A stretch of 64,000 bases of DNA from NCBI GenBank assembly GCA_937129145.1, contig CAKZMU010000023.1, forward strand, positions 1 through 64,000. The letters run 5' to 3'. The notes below the pieces were generated by a model, which did no database searches, was not told the origin of the DNA, and worked only from the letters and a program-made list of their open reading frames with translations. Position 1 is the stretch's first letter. Every line of letters starts with the position of its first letter. A program made the position numbers and the translations under genes. Shown here piece after piece: positions 18,420-28,121 of this stretch. This DNA comes from an uncultured Lacinutrix sp. (GTDB lineage: Bacteria > Bacteroidota > Bacteroidia > Flavobacteriales > Flavobacteriaceae).

Positions 18420-18800
18420 CTACTTCACCGCAATCATACTAATCTCAACATTTACATTTTTTGGCAAGCAAGCTACTTGTACAGTTTCACGAGCAGGAGC
18501 AGTCGCTTCGTCAAAGTAAGAACCATAAACAGCGTTAATAGCTCCAAAATCGTTCATGTCGCTAATAAAAATAGAGGTTTTAACGACATTTTCAAAGGTC
18601 ATTCCAGCAGCTTTTAAAACTTCTTTCATGTTTTCCATAACTTGTTTGGTTTCGTCTGTAATGTTATCTAAAACCAACTCGTTTGTATCAGGATTAAAGG
18701 CTATTTGTCCTGAAGTAAAAAGCGTATTTCCACTTAAAACTGCTTGATTATAAGGACCTATTGGCGCTGGAGCTTTGGTGGTTGTAATTATTTGTTTCAT
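18420..18800 (-). CDS. RidA family reactive enamine/imine deaminase
   Basis: 126 aa, the standard RidA length. The core LFTSGQIAFNPDTNEL, VVKTSIFISDMNDFGAINAVY and the active-site arginine in APARETVQV (about 104) are all present. It hydrolyses 2-aminoacrylate and related imines released by PLP enzymes, in the cytoplasm. It is preceded by an ACTG-rich repeat tract and by lptD on the same strand. Confidence 0.93.
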   Translation of the reverse strand: MKQIITTTKAPAPIGPYNQAVLSGNTLFTSGQIAFNPDTNELVLDNITDETKQVMENMKEVLKAAGMTFENVVKTSIFISDMNDFGAINAVYGSYFDEATAPARETVQVACLPKNVNVEISMIAVK

Positions 18801-18822
18801 TTTAAATTATTTATTTGTTTTT

Positions 18823-18891
18823 AACTGCAAACCGTAACTGAGACTGAATACTGAAACTGCAACTGCGACTGCGACTGAATACTGCGACTAA
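18823..18891 (+). repeat. Short ACTGxxACTGAATACTG repeat tract
   Basis: The tract repeats units such as AACTGAGACTGAATACTG and GCGACTGAATACTGCGACT between ridA and lptD. A related piece, ACTGCGACTGTGACTGAATACT, lies at 60569-60590, also between two tandem minus-strand genes. Confidence 0.6.
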
Positions 18892-18892
18892 A

Positions 18893-21598
18893 TTAAAGGT
18901 CTCTATCACGCTGTCGGCGTTTTTCATATTTAATATCTTGTAAAATACTGGATTTAATACCAATAAAGAAATTCCATTGTTTGTTGGCACTAAAAGGTAT
19001 CCATGAAAAATTCATGCGCCAACTTTCTAAGTCTCTTTCAAAACGCAATTGGGTATAGGTAATGCCTTTATTTTTTAAATCGTAACCAGATGATGCGCCA
19101 ACTTTCCAACGAGGTGAAATGTTGATGTTTCCTGAAAACATTAAAGAATGTGACGCAATTTCGTTTTGCCTTCTTGTATTGTTATAGTTTATTGCATACG
19201 CTAAACGAATATCCCACGGAATCTTGTATCTATAAAGGTCACTTGCTTCTTCGGCTTCCGAGTTGTTTTCGTTGTTGTTAAACGATTTATCGGCAAAATC
19301 CTGAGGTTTTCCAAATAAATCATCGTCACGACCACCACTACGTAAGGATTCTTGTTGTGCGGCAGAATTTGTATTTCTTCGGTCATCCTTGGAATTATTA
19401 CTTGAGAACGAGTAACTTGTGGTAAGGTTAGCACTAGTTAACCTAAACAAACTACCACCATTATCAATATTAAAAGTGTTGATTTTATTGTTGTTACTAT
19501 CTAGGGCATAAGGGTCTAGTGTTGCACCAAAGTTTACGTTCATATCTTTAATTAATTTGAAACCACCATTAACTCTTACAGGACTCCATCGTAATGAGTC
19601 ACCAGAGAGATTGTAAGAGGTTGATAAATTCAAATTATTTAATAACGTAATTTTTTTAGGCTCTGTAACTGTACTGTCCCTATCCCTAACCTTAGCTTCA
19701 AAGTTATTGCTTACCGAAATCCCTATAGAGCTAGAATAATTATTTGTTGGGCTTCCAAAAATGGATTGCTCAAAACGTGTGTATTCAACATCTGATGTTG
19801 TTAAACCATCGGCACTTATTTGTTCGTAAGTTTCATAGTATTGGTCAAAAGCTGGAGAAATACTATAACTTATGGATGGCCTCATAACATGCCTAATGGC
19901 CTGAATTTTTTTGTCATCTCCAAAAGGGAACATTCCATATAAAGTTGTTCCTATACTAGCACTAAAGTTGTAAGTTCTAAAAGAGTCAAAGCCATTTTTT
20001 TCGGTAATAATGGTTTCTTGCGTTGCTTGGTTAAATGATTTTTCAATAGTGTTTAACGTCCACGTTTCTTGAAAATTAGCACCAGCACTTAAACTTAAAT
20101 AATCAAACAGTTTAAAATTGGTACTTATTGGAATGCTGTGTTGCATACCTACTTTGGCATCTTCAAACATTTCTTTTTTAAAGAATAGTGAATCGGTTGT
20201 TTGAATACGGTTTTCAGCCCTTGCATTATACTGCAAGTTTATATTCTGAAAAATCCCTTTTTTTGCACCAACCTTAGGCGCAAATGGGAATACACGACCA
20301 ACACTACCTTGAAAGGTTGGTAGCGTCATATTAATGGTTTGCGTATTCGTGTTTTGTGAATGATTTGCAGTAAGGCTCACATTAACTTGCGGCTCGCCTT
20401 GAAATGTTTTGGAATACGAAATAGAAGATGATAACGTATTATTTAAATAGTTTGAAGCATTTAATTGGTTGATGGATTGCTGGTAATAGCGACTACTACC
20501 AAGGTTGACCGATGCCGAAAAACGGGAATTAGGGTTTGCTTTTCCATCTTGACTATGCGACCAACGCAAGTTATAAATAGCACTTTTTGAATAGTCTGGA
20601 AAACCACGCTCGCTTCTAATTAAATTTTCATACCTAAAACTTAAATTACCACGAAACTTATAACGTACAGCATAGTTGCTTTCTATGCGCATACCATAGC
20701 TGCCATTGGTATAGTAATCACCTAACAATGCTAAGTCAAAATAATCGCTTACGGCAAAATAATACCCTCCGTTTTGCACAAAATACCCTCTACTATTTTG
20801 TTCACCAAACGATGGAAAAATAACTCCAGACGTACGCTTTTGTGTTAACGGAAAATAAGCAAAAGGTAATCCTATAGGTGTTGGTACATCGGCAATAAAC
20901 ATATTGGTTAAACCTGTAACTACTTTTTTACCTGGAACTATTTTAGCTTTACGCATTAAAAAATAGTAATCAGGGTTTTCAAGGTCTTTAGCAGTTGTAA
21001 ATTTTCCACGGTCAATAAAATATACCGAGTCATTTTCCTTTTTAGTTGTTTCAGCTATGATATAGCCTCCACTTTGTTCGGTTCTAGAATTAAATATTAA
21101 TGCTTTTTGAGTGTCAAAATTAAATCTAATGGAATCTGGTTCAACGACATCACTTGCTTGTTTAAAAATAGGCTTTTGTGTGTAAGTATTTAAAGAATCA
21201 ACAATTCCTTTGGCATACACTTCGTTTTTTTCATAATCAATAATAATGATGCCTGCGGTAATTTCCATGTCCTCATAGTTAATCTTGGCATTATCATACA
21301 AAGTGATTTTTTGGTCACCACGCGTTATGGAAGTATAACCTGAGGCACTATATTTTACAATATCTTTTAAAAGTTTGGGCTTACTTGAGATGCTATCTAG
21401 TTTTATGGTATCACCAGCAGCAATGTTGAGTTCGGCTTTTTGTGCTTTTAAACTATCTACTTTTACAGGAATAGTATCTCTTGTAACCGTAGGTTTAATT
21501 TTTTCCTTTTTTGGAGGTATATCTTGAGCGTAGCTAAAAGTGTTAATAAACACTATAAAACTTAAGGCAAAAAGTATTTGAAAGATGTTTGTTCGCAA
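18893..21598 (-). CDS. LptD-like outer-membrane LPS-assembly protein
   Basis: 901 aa from TTG 21598 (MRTNIFQILFALSFIVF..TFSYAQ), which begins a clean signal peptide. The longer frame from TTG 21649 overlaps a TACATTTG -7 box and adds 17 residues before the signal. An OstA/LptA-like beta-jellyroll region (about 60-200, KITLYDNAKINYEDMEITAGIIIIDY) is followed by a large beta-barrel with alternating aromatic strands to the C-terminus. By family it inserts LPS in the outer leaflet. Bacteroidota LptD-like proteins are diverse, so the call is putative. The neighbouring amidase and MCE genes also serve the envelope. Confidence 0.82.
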   Translation of the reverse strand: MRTNIFQILFALSFIVFINTFSYAQDIPPKKEKIKPTVTRDTIPVKVDSLKAQKAELNIAAGDTIKLDSISSKPKLLKDIVKYSASGYTSITRGDQKITLYDNAKINYEDMEITAGIIIIDYEKNEVYAKGIVDSLNTYTQKPIFKQASDVVEPDSIRFNFDTQKALIFNSRTEQSGGYIIAETTKKENDSVYFIDRGKFTTAKDLENPDYYFLMRKAKIVPGKKVVTGLTNMFIADVPTPIGLPFAYFPLTQKRTSGVIFPSFGEQNSRGYFVQNGGYYFAVSDYFDLALLGDYYTNGSYGMRIESNYAVRYKFRGNLSFRYENLIRSERGFPDYSKSAIYNLRWSHSQDGKANPNSRFSASVNLGSSRYYQQSINQLNASNYLNNTLSSSISYSKTFQGEPQVNVSLTANHSQNTNTQTINMTLPTFQGSVGRVFPFAPKVGAKKGIFQNINLQYNARAENRIQTTDSLFFKKEMFEDAKVGMQHSIPISTNFKLFDYLSLSAGANFQETWTLNTIEKSFNQATQETIITEKNGFDSFRTYNFSASIGTTLYGMFPFGDDKKIQAIRHVMRPSISYSISPAFDQYYETYEQISADGLTTSDVEYTRFEQSIFGSPTNNYSSSIGISVSNNFEAKVRDRDSTVTEPKKITLLNNLNLSTSYNLSGDSLRWSPVRVNGGFKLIKDMNVNFGATLDPYALDSNNNKINTFNIDNGGSLFRLTSANLTTSYSFSSNNSKDDRRNTNSAAQQESLRSGGRDDDLFGKPQDFADKSFNNNENNSEAEEASDLYRYKIPWDIRLAYAINYNNTRRQNEIASHSLMFSGNINISPRWKVGASSGYDLKNKGITYTQLRFERDLESWRMNFSWIPFSANKQWNFFIGIKSSILQDIKYEKRRQRDRDL

Positions 21599-21646
21599 CG
21601 CTTTTAGATGTATTTTTGTAAAAGTATGGCTCGGTTTTTGAATTGC

Positions 21647-21654
21647 CAAATGTA
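21647..21654 (-). promoter_or_regulatory. Candidate -7 box TACATTTG for the lptD-like gene
   Basis: TACATTTG on the minus strand (21654 to 21647) matches TAnnTTTG. It overlaps the first codon of the longest lptD frame, which supports the inner TTG 21598 start. No clear -33 TTG is seen. Confidence 0.4.
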
Positions 21655-21739
21655 CATATATTTTTTTGTGAATATTTTAATAACTTTAAAAATATAGAAT
21701 TTAAAATAAACCTAGTTTTAATACCGTTTTAGACTTTAT

Positions 21740-22825
21740 ATGAAAACGAACCTGAAATACCTTTTAGTATCTTTTTTACTTATATTTTCCGTTTACGCTT
21801 TTCCTCAAAAAACTACTGATAAGTTTGTGGTAGTTCTTGATGCTGGACATGGAGGGAAAGACCCAGGACGACCAACTAAATATGATTTAGAAAAAAATGT
21901 AGCTCTCAAAGTTGTTTTGCAAATTGGAAAAGAACTTGAAAAGTATAAGGACATTGAAGTTATTTATACCAGAAAAAAGGATGTATTTATAGAGCTTCAT
22001 GAGCGTGCATCTATTGCCAACAAAGCAGATGCTGATTTATTTGTGTCTATACATTGTAATGCACATAATACCCAAGCTTATGGTACCGAAACATACATAC
22101 TAAGTGTAGAAAATACGGATAGGAATTTTGAAGTAGCAAAAGCTGAAAATGAAGTTGTTTTGTTAGAGGACAACTATGAAATACATTATGAAGGCTACGA
22201 CCCAAACTCTCCAGAATCAGTCATTGGATTAACCTTGATGCAAGAAGATTTTACTGAACAAAGCATTTTGTTGGCCACCATGATAGAAAAGGGTTTTAAA
22301 AACAAACTAAAAAGAAAGAGTAGAGGTGTTAAACAGCAAAGTCTTTTAGTGATTAGAGGTACGTATATGCCAAGTGTTTTAGTTGAAATAGGGTTTTTAA
22401 CCAATAAAACAGAAGGAAAATATTTAAGTTCAAAAAAAGGGCAGCAAGAGATTTCTAAATCAATCTATAAATCTATTTTGTCATACATTGAAGCAGTTAC
22501 TGGAAATGATGATTTTGAATTAATAGCGAAAAACACCGATGAAAAATCTGCTCTTTATCCAGACATCACATTCAAAGTACAAATAGCCGCAGGAGCGAGA
22601 AAACTAGAAACAAAACCGTATAATTTTAATGGTTTAAAAGGTGTGACATCACAAAGCATAGGTAATGGTTATAGATATTTTTATGGAGAAACCTCGAACT
22701 ACGAAACCATAAAAAAGCATAAAGATGAAGCGCTGGAAAAAGGATACTCCACAGCATTTATAGTAGCTTACAAAAACGGAGAACGTATTGATATTAGTGA
22801 GGCTATAAATGCTAAATCCAATTAA
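21740..22825 (+). CDS. N-acetylmuramoyl-L-alanine amidase (Amidase_3)
   Basis: 361 aa with a signal peptide ending near YAFPQ (23). The zinc amidase domain covers about 28-245: VVLDAGHGGKDPG (first His ligand), a glutamate in YDLEKNVAL, LFVSIHCNAHN (second His) and VLVEIGFLTNKTE (catalytic Glu). A C-terminal module of about 90 residues (FKVQIAAGARKL.. GYRYFYGETSNYE..) looks SPOR-like and would bind denuded glycan at the septum. It cleaves peptide side chains from MurNAc in the periplasm, probably in cell separation. It is divergent from lptD. Confidence 0.9.
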   Translation: MKTNLKYLLVSFLLIFSVYAFPQKTTDKFVVVLDAGHGGKDPGRPTKYDLEKNVALKVVLQIGKELEKYKDIEVIYTRKKDVFIELHERASIANKADADLFVSIHCNAHNTQAYGTETYILSVENTDRNFEVAKAENEVVLLEDNYEIHYEGYDPNSPESVIGLTLMQEDFTEQSILLATMIEKGFKNKLKRKSRGVKQQSLLVIRGTYMPSVLVEIGFLTNKTEGKYLSSKKGQQEISKSIYKSILSYIEAVTGNDDFELIAKNTDEKSALYPDITFKVQIAAGARKLETKPYNFNGLKGVTSQSIGNGYRYFYGETSNYETIKKHKDEALEKGYSTAFIVAYKNGERIDISEAINAKSN

Positions 22826-22871
22826 ATAGTATATTTTAAACAGTCTCTGTGACTTTGTTTAAATTAATTGC

Positions 22872-22879
22872 TAATTTTG
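22872..22879 (+). promoter_or_regulatory. Candidate -7 box TAATTTTG for the MlaD-type gene
   Basis: TAATTTTG matches TAnnTTTG and lies 22 bases before TTG 22902. A TTG sits only 14 bases upstream, shorter than usual, so this is a weak-to-moderate promoter call. Confidence 0.4.
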
Positions 22880-22901
22880 TGTGTAACCAAAAATAATCAC
22901 T

Positions 22902-23834
22902 TTGAAGATTACTAGAGAAGTAAAAACAGCAGTCTTAGTCATAAGTGGATTGCTACTAATTATTTATTTATTCAACTATTTAAAAGGTGAAAACCTACTG
23001 GATTCCTCACGAACATTTTACGCAGTTTACGATAATGTTGAAGGTTTAGCACCCTCGGCACCTGTCACCATTAGTGGTAATGTTGTTGGGAAAGTTCAAG
23101 AAATTGCATTTACCGATGATGCTTCAGGCAAACTCCAACTAACACTTATGGTGGATAATGATTTTGAGTTTTCAAAAAACAGTAAAGCCGAAATATATGA
23201 AGCTGGTTTAATTGGAGGTAAAGCTATAGCTATTGTACTTGCCAATGATGGTTCGGAAGTAGCAGTTGATGGCGATTTCCTTGAAGGCACTGTAAAAGCT
23301 GGCTTAACGGAGTTGGTAAATCAAAAACTAACACCATTACAAGGTAAAATTGAAAATGTCATGGTGAGTGCCGATTCACTTCTTGGTAACATTAATGAAG
23401 TGTTTGATACGCAAACAAAAGCTAATTTAAGAAATAGTATATCCGAACTTAACAAGTTAGTAACCTCTTTTAATAGTACTTCAAAATCTTTAAATCTTTT
23501 AATTACTAATAACAAAGAAAAACTAGATAGTACAATTACTAGCTTCAAAGATACTTCAGCAAATTTGGCATCTCTAACCGATGAAATGGCTAAAGCCAAT
23601 TTAGGTCAAACAATTACTGAATTGCAAACTACTATTTCTAGCTTTAAAACCATACTCTCAAGTATTGAAAAAGGAGAAGGCTCTATGGGAAAACTCATAA
23701 AAGATGAAGGATTATATAATAATATCGAAGGAGCTACCAAAGAATTAGAGGAATTATTAAGAGATATAAAACTGCATCCAAAGCGTTATTTTAGAATTTT
23801 ATCTAAAAAAGAGATTCCTTACGAAGAAAATTAA
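22902..23834 (+). CDS. MlaD/MCE family lipid-transport protein
   Basis: 310 aa from TTG 22902 (KITREVKTAVLVISGLLLIIYLF). One N-terminal inner-membrane helix (about 10-26) is followed by the MCE domain (about 37-115: YAVYDNVEGLAPSAPVTISGNVVGKVQEI..IGGKAIAI). A long helical stretch of coiled-coil character runs to the C-terminus (about 130-280). MCE proteins form hexameric rings that carry phospholipids across the periplasm. The permease and ATPase partners are not in this window. It directly follows the amidase. Confidence 0.88.
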   Translation: MKITREVKTAVLVISGLLLIIYLFNYLKGENLLDSSRTFYAVYDNVEGLAPSAPVTISGNVVGKVQEIAFTDDASGKLQLTLMVDNDFEFSKNSKAEIYEAGLIGGKAIAIVLANDGSEVAVDGDFLEGTVKAGLTELVNQKLTPLQGKIENVMVSADSLLGNINEVFDTQTKANLRNSISELNKLVTSFNSTSKSLNLLITNNKEKLDSTITSFKDTSANLASLTDEMAKANLGQTITELQTTISSFKTILSSIEKGEGSMGKLIKDEGLYNNIEGATKELEELLRDIKLHPKRYFRILSKKEIPYEEN

Positions 23835-23859
23835 TTCCATTTTTTAAATCTAATTAATC

Positions 23860-25170
23860 ATGGCATACTTACCTAATATTCTTTTTGCAATTGCATTGGT
23901 AATTGGTATTGGTTATTTTGTAAAAAATGTCCGAAAGCTCATTCGTAACATCAAACTAGGAAAAGATATTGATGTTAGCGATAACAAGCCTCAGCGACTT
24001 AAAAACATGATAAACATTGCGCTTGGACAAAGCAAAATGGTACGTCGCCCAATCGCAGGCATTTTGCATGTTATTGTATATGTAGGCTTCATTATTATTA
24101 ATATAGAAGTACTTGAAATAATTATAGACGGTTTATTTGGCACACATCGTGTATTTTCTAGTATTGGCAGTTTGTATGGCGTTTTAATCGGGAGTTTTGA
24201 AATATTGGCTGTTTTAGTTCTTATTTCAGTCATTGTATTTTGGATACGCAGAAACGTTATTAAACTTAAACGCTTTTGGAATAGCGAAATGACCAGTTGG
24301 CCAAAGAACGATGCCAATTATATTTTATATTTCGAAATGGTATTGATGACTCTGTTTTTGGTCATGAATGCTACTGATGTGTCGTTTCAAGAAATGAATT
24401 CAGGTAATGTTATCAGTCAATATATAGCACCTTGGTTTAGTGGCATGAGCGAAAATAGCGTTCATATTATAGAAAGAACTGCTTGGTGGCTTCATATATT
24501 GGGTATTTTAGTGTTTCTTAACTATTTATACTTTTCAAAGCATTTGCACATTTTATTGGCATTTCCTAATACCTATTACGCAAGTGTAAAACCAAAAGGA
24601 CAAATGGATAATTTGGAGTCGGTTACCAAAGAGGTCATGCTCATGATGGACCCAAACGCCGACCCTTTTGCAGCACCAGAGGAAGGCGCTACTGATGATG
24701 ATGTTCCAGAAAAATTTGGCGCTAGCGATGTCACCGATTTAAGCTGGACACAATTACTAAGTGCCTACACCTGTACAGAGTGCGGACGTTGTACATCGTC
24801 CTGTCCAGCCAACTTAACAGGAAAAAAACTATCGCCTCGTAAAATCATGATGGATACCAGAGACCGCTTAGAGGAGGTTGGTAAAAACATCGATGCCAAT
24901 AAAGGAGAGTTTAAAGACGATGGGAAGCAATTATTGGGCGATTATATAACAAAAGAAGAATTGTGGGCATGTACCACTTGTAACGCTTGTGTTGAAGAAT
25001 GTCCTGTAAGTATTAGCCCACTATCCATTATTATGGATATGCGACGCTATTTGGTTATGGAACAATCGGCTGCTCCAACCGAATTGAACAACATGATGAC
25101 CAATATTGAAAACAATGGAGCACCTTGGCCTTATAATCAAATGGATAGGCTTAACTGGAAAGACGAATAA
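23860..25170 (+). CDS. Membrane (Fe-S)-binding oxidoreductase, HdrE/HdrC-like fusion
   Basis: 436 aa. Five to six helices in the first 240 residues resemble the nitrate-reductase gamma / HdrE type, with candidate heme-ligand histidines (LHVIVYVG, WWLHILG, SKHLH). A cytoplasmic tail carries two 4Fe-4S motifs, CTECGRCTSSCP (about 305-316) and CTTCNACVEECP (about 372-383). It would pass electrons between membrane quinone and a soluble partner. The CCG-domain protein at 25845 is the likely partner. The donor and acceptor are unknown. Confidence 0.85.
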   Translation: MAYLPNILFAIALVIGIGYFVKNVRKLIRNIKLGKDIDVSDNKPQRLKNMINIALGQSKMVRRPIAGILHVIVYVGFIIINIEVLEIIIDGLFGTHRVFSSIGSLYGVLIGSFEILAVLVLISVIVFWIRRNVIKLKRFWNSEMTSWPKNDANYILYFEMVLMTLFLVMNATDVSFQEMNSGNVISQYIAPWFSGMSENSVHIIERTAWWLHILGILVFLNYLYFSKHLHILLAFPNTYYASVKPKGQMDNLESVTKEVMLMMDPNADPFAAPEEGATDDDVPEKFGASDVTDLSWTQLLSAYTCTECGRCTSSCPANLTGKKLSPRKIMMDTRDRLEEVGKNIDANKGEFKDDGKQLLGDYITKEELWACTTCNACVEECPVSISPLSIIMDMRRYLVMEQSAAPTELNNMMTNIENNGAPWPYNQMDRLNWKDE

Positions 25171-25181
25171 GAAACAAAACA

Positions 25182-25829
25182 ATGATTAAAAAACTAAAAA
25201 CTTTACTGCTTTGTGTATTAGTAACTGGATTTATATCTAACAACTACGCACAAGAAGCAACTAGTCAAGAACAAGCAAAAAACATAGCTCATAAAATGTT
25301 TGTTGATTTAGACAATCTGGATTATGATGCCATTCTTGATATGACGCATCCCAAGGTTTTTGACTTAGTCCCTAAAGACCAAATGAAGACGATGATTAAA
25401 AGCATGTTTGAAGGGAATGAAGAATTTGCTATTGAAATACCTAAAGGAATACCAGAATATAAGCTTTCGGATGTGTTTAAAGGCAAAAAAAATAATTTGG
25501 AATATGCATTTGTGTCGTACGATATGAATATGAAAATGACATTCAATAATGAAGAATTTGATGATGAAGGCAAAGAGATGATGACTGGTATTATGAAATC
25601 ACAAGGAATGGAAGTCGATTTTGTATCTAACAATACCATGAAGGTTTTAATGAAAGATAGAATGACCATTTTGTTAAAAGAAGACGCTACAAAAAACGAA
25701 TGGGTCATGATAAATTACGATCCAGACTCACCATTATTCTATCAAATTTTATCTACCGAGTTGCTTGAAAAAGCAAAGGAGTATAATCAAAATCTGTTAT
25801 TGGATAGTAAAAAGAAAAGTGACAACTAG
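25182..25829 (+). CDS. Secreted protein of unknown function
   Basis: 215 aa with a signal peptide ending NYAQ (24). The mature part begins EATSQEQAKNIAHKMFVDLDNLDYDAILDMTHPKVFDLVP, which reads like a SnoaL/NTF2-like or DUF-type small alpha+beta domain. It is Met-rich (MNMKMTFNNEEF, KEMMTGIMKSQGM). It is placed between the two iron-sulfur genes with gaps of only 11 and 15 bases, so it is co-transcribed with them. I cannot name a family; a periplasmic helper is a guess. Confidence 0.65.
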   Translation: MIKKLKTLLLCVLVTGFISNNYAQEATSQEQAKNIAHKMFVDLDNLDYDAILDMTHPKVFDLVPKDQMKTMIKSMFEGNEEFAIEIPKGIPEYKLSDVFKGKKNNLEYAFVSYDMNMKMTFNNEEFDDEGKEMMTGIMKSQGMEVDFVSNNTMKVLMKDRMTILLKEDATKNEWVMINYDPDSPLFYQILSTELLEKAKEYNQNLLLDSKKKSDN

Positions 25830-25844
25830 AAAACACCTAAAAAA

Positions 25845-26618
25845 ATGACCGTAAAAACAATGGCAGAATTTATGGCAGAAGGCAAACAGCCCGAAATACT
25901 ATTTTGGGTAGGTTCTGCTGGAAGTTATGACGACCGAGCCAAAAAAATTACAAAGGCATTTGTAAAATTGCTTAACGAAGCAAATATAGATTTTGCTGTG
26001 TTAGGTACTGAAGAAAGTTGTACAGGTGATGCTGCAAAACGTGCTGGAAATGAATTTTTGTTCCAGATGCAAGCAGTAACAAATATTGAAGTGCTAAATG
26101 CTTACGAAATAAAAAAAATAGTCACGGCTTGTCCTCATTCTTTTAATACCTTAAAAAACGAATACCCTTCGCTTGGAGGTAATTATGAGGTTTTGCACCA
26201 TACACAATATCTGCAACAATTAATTAAAGAAGGACGCTTTAAAATCACCAATAACTCATTTAAAGGAAAACGCATCACATTTCACGACCCTTGTTATTTA
26301 GGAAGAGCCAATGAAGTGTTTGAAGCACCTCGAGAACTCTTAAAAGAACTAGGTGTTAATTTGGTAGAAATGAGACGAAGCAAGCGCACAGCTTTGTGTT
26401 GCGGTGCAGGAGGCGCACAAATGTTCAAAGAACCAGAAAAAGGTGATAAAGACGTAAATGTACTCCGTACCGAAGATGCACTACAAACCAACCCAGATAT
26501 TATCGCAACTGGCTGCCCTTACTGCAACACCATGATGACCGATGGTGTAAAGTTTAAAGAAAAAGAAGCTGATATTGAAGTCCTTGATGTGGCTGAGTTG
26601 TTGGCTAACGGTAAATAG
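25845..26618 (+). CDS. (Fe-S)-binding protein with CCG domains (HdrB/GlpC-like)
   Basis: 257 aa, soluble. The two cysteine-rich (CCG) motifs are seen as the region around VTACPHSFNTLKNEY and, in the second half, HDPCYLGR...TALCCGAGGAQMF...TGCPYCNTMM. These bind a non-cubane 4Fe-4S cluster in HdrB-type proteins. With the membrane protein at 23860 it makes a two-part electron-transfer unit typical of Bacteroidota. Start is ATG 25845; an in-frame ATG lies 15 bases on. Confidence 0.87.
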   Translation: MTVKTMAEFMAEGKQPEILFWVGSAGSYDDRAKKITKAFVKLLNEANIDFAVLGTEESCTGDAAKRAGNEFLFQMQAVTNIEVLNAYEIKKIVTACPHSFNTLKNEYPSLGGNYEVLHHTQYLQQLIKEGRFKITNNSFKGKRITFHDPCYLGRANEVFEAPRELLKELGVNLVEMRRSKRTALCCGAGGAQMFKEPEKGDKDVNVLRTEDALQTNPDIIATGCPYCNTMMTDGVKFKEKEADIEVLDVAELLANGK

Positions 26619-26629
26619 TTATCCTAATT

Positions 26630-27499
26630 ATGAAGCGAACTATAAAAATAACAGTTTTAGCTCTAATATTAATTTCAAATATTGGATTTGCACAAAATAA
26701 CTTGACTGAACTAAACTTCGATACAAAATATTTTGATGCAGTTGATAAGTGGGTGGCATTTCCTAAAAAAGATACAGACTCAACTTTTGCTTATGGCTTT
26801 ATTTACTTGGATAATCAAGCTGGATTTACTTTGAATTATGAAGCACAATTCCAAATAGATGAACAAGAGTTAAAAAACATTCCTTCAGACTCAACTATAG
26901 GATTTATGAAATATAGACTTGAACCAAATACAAGTTTAGTTTCTGTTTTGAATAAAGAACAAATTACAGCTTTAAATCTTCCAAACATACCAGAATGGTT
27001 ATCTACTTATAAAGAAGGTTCAAATAAAGTAAGTTATTTAAAAAACGAAGGATACCATTTTAATCATGTTGGTGCAAGTCATTTAGCACTTGAACCTTTG
27101 CTAAAAGCCTATGAAGTTGAGCCGCATTTTGAAGGACTAGAGTTTGAATTGTCTTTTGCTTATAATGCTTTGGGTAAATTTGAGAAAGCAATTCCAATAT
27201 TGGAAAAAGCAATAGAAAACAACCCTAAAAACTTTTTCTTTTTTAGGGAATTAGGGTTTTCTTATAAAAATTTAAAAATGATTGATGAAGCTGAAAAAGT
27301 ATACCGTAAAGGGATTAAAATATCTGATGATGACTTTCAAAAAAGTGAAATGGCAGTAAATATGGCTCAATCATATTTTGAGTTACGTAATAAAGAGAAG
27401 TTTGATGAGTGGGCAAAACTGACAAGAAAATATGCAGAAAAAGACTCAAGGTATACCAAGTTTATTGACCATTTTGAGCAAAACTGGAACAAAAATTAA
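26630..27499 (+). CDS. Secreted TPR-repeat protein
   Basis: 289 aa with a signal peptide ending GFAQ (22). A beta-rich first half is followed by two to three tetratricopeptide repeats (about 165-260: FELSFAYNALGKFEKAIPILEKAIENNPKN.. ELGFSYKNLKMIDEAEKVYRKGIKI). The TPR part should bind a partner protein in the periplasm or at the cell surface. It starts 12 bases after the CCG gene and may share its transcript. No specific role is evident. Confidence 0.72.
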   Translation: MKRTIKITVLALILISNIGFAQNNLTELNFDTKYFDAVDKWVAFPKKDTDSTFAYGFIYLDNQAGFTLNYEAQFQIDEQELKNIPSDSTIGFMKYRLEPNTSLVSVLNKEQITALNLPNIPEWLSTYKEGSNKVSYLKNEGYHFNHVGASHLALEPLLKAYEVEPHFEGLEFELSFAYNALGKFEKAIPILEKAIENNPKNFFFFRELGFSYKNLKMIDEAEKVYRKGIKISDDDFQKSEMAVNMAQSYFELRNKEKFDEWAKLTRKYAEKDSRYTKFIDHFEQNWNKN

Positions 27500-27502
27500 T
27501 AA

Positions 27503-27988
27503 ATGCTAGTAGATTTTAAAACATTACCAGAAACATCAAGAGTTTGGATATACCAAGCCAATCGTTCGTTTACTGAAACCGAAATAGAAGAAATAAAAGC
27601 TAAACTCGATACATTTATAGAAAATTGGACAGCTCATGGTAGCGATTTACAATCTGGGTATGAATTTAAATATAAGCGATTTATAGTTATTGGTTTAAAC
27701 CAAAACTTAAATATGGCTACTGGTTGCTCTATTGATGCTTCTGTGCATTTTATCCAACAGTTAGAGAAGGAGTACAATGTCGATTTAATGGACAAAATGA
27801 ATGTATCCTACAAACAAGGAGAGTTTATTGCATACAAACCGCTAACCGATTTTAAAAAAATGGCTAAAGACAAAGCGGTTTCAAAAAATACGATAGTATT
27901 TAATAATCTTGTGGCGAATAAAGCAGAGTATCTCGAAAATTGGGAAGTGCCTGCAAAAGAAAGTTGGCATAACAGATTTCTTAATTAA
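27503..27988 (+). CDS. Conserved Bacteroidota protein (often mislabelled ABC transporter ATPase)
   Basis: 161 aa, soluble and compact. MLVDFKTLPETSRVWIYQANRSF is at the N-terminus, and a central MATGCSIDASVHFIQQLEKEYNVDLMDK resembles a small alpha+beta fold. There is no Walker A or B motif, so the ABC ATPase label seen on homologues is not supported. It starts 3 bases after the TPR gene. The function is unknown. Confidence 0.75.
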   Translation: MLVDFKTLPETSRVWIYQANRSFTETEIEEIKAKLDTFIENWTAHGSDLQSGYEFKYKRFIVIGLNQNLNMATGCSIDASVHFIQQLEKEYNVDLMDKMNVSYKQGEFIAYKPLTDFKKMAKDKAVSKNTIVFNNLVANKAEYLENWEVPAKESWHNRFLN

Positions 27989-28121
27989 ATTTGTGGCAAA
28001 TTGTTAACTACCTTGGTTATAAATCTATCTTAAAGTTTTTTATTCTTAGTTGTAAAAATGTTATTTTGGCATAGTTTTTCGTTCTCCATGTAAAAATGGA
28101 TCATTTAATTAATCCCAAACT

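Noticed and set aside
27503..27988. ABC transporter ATPase
   Set aside because: No Walker A, signature or Walker B motif; 161 aa is too short for the domain.
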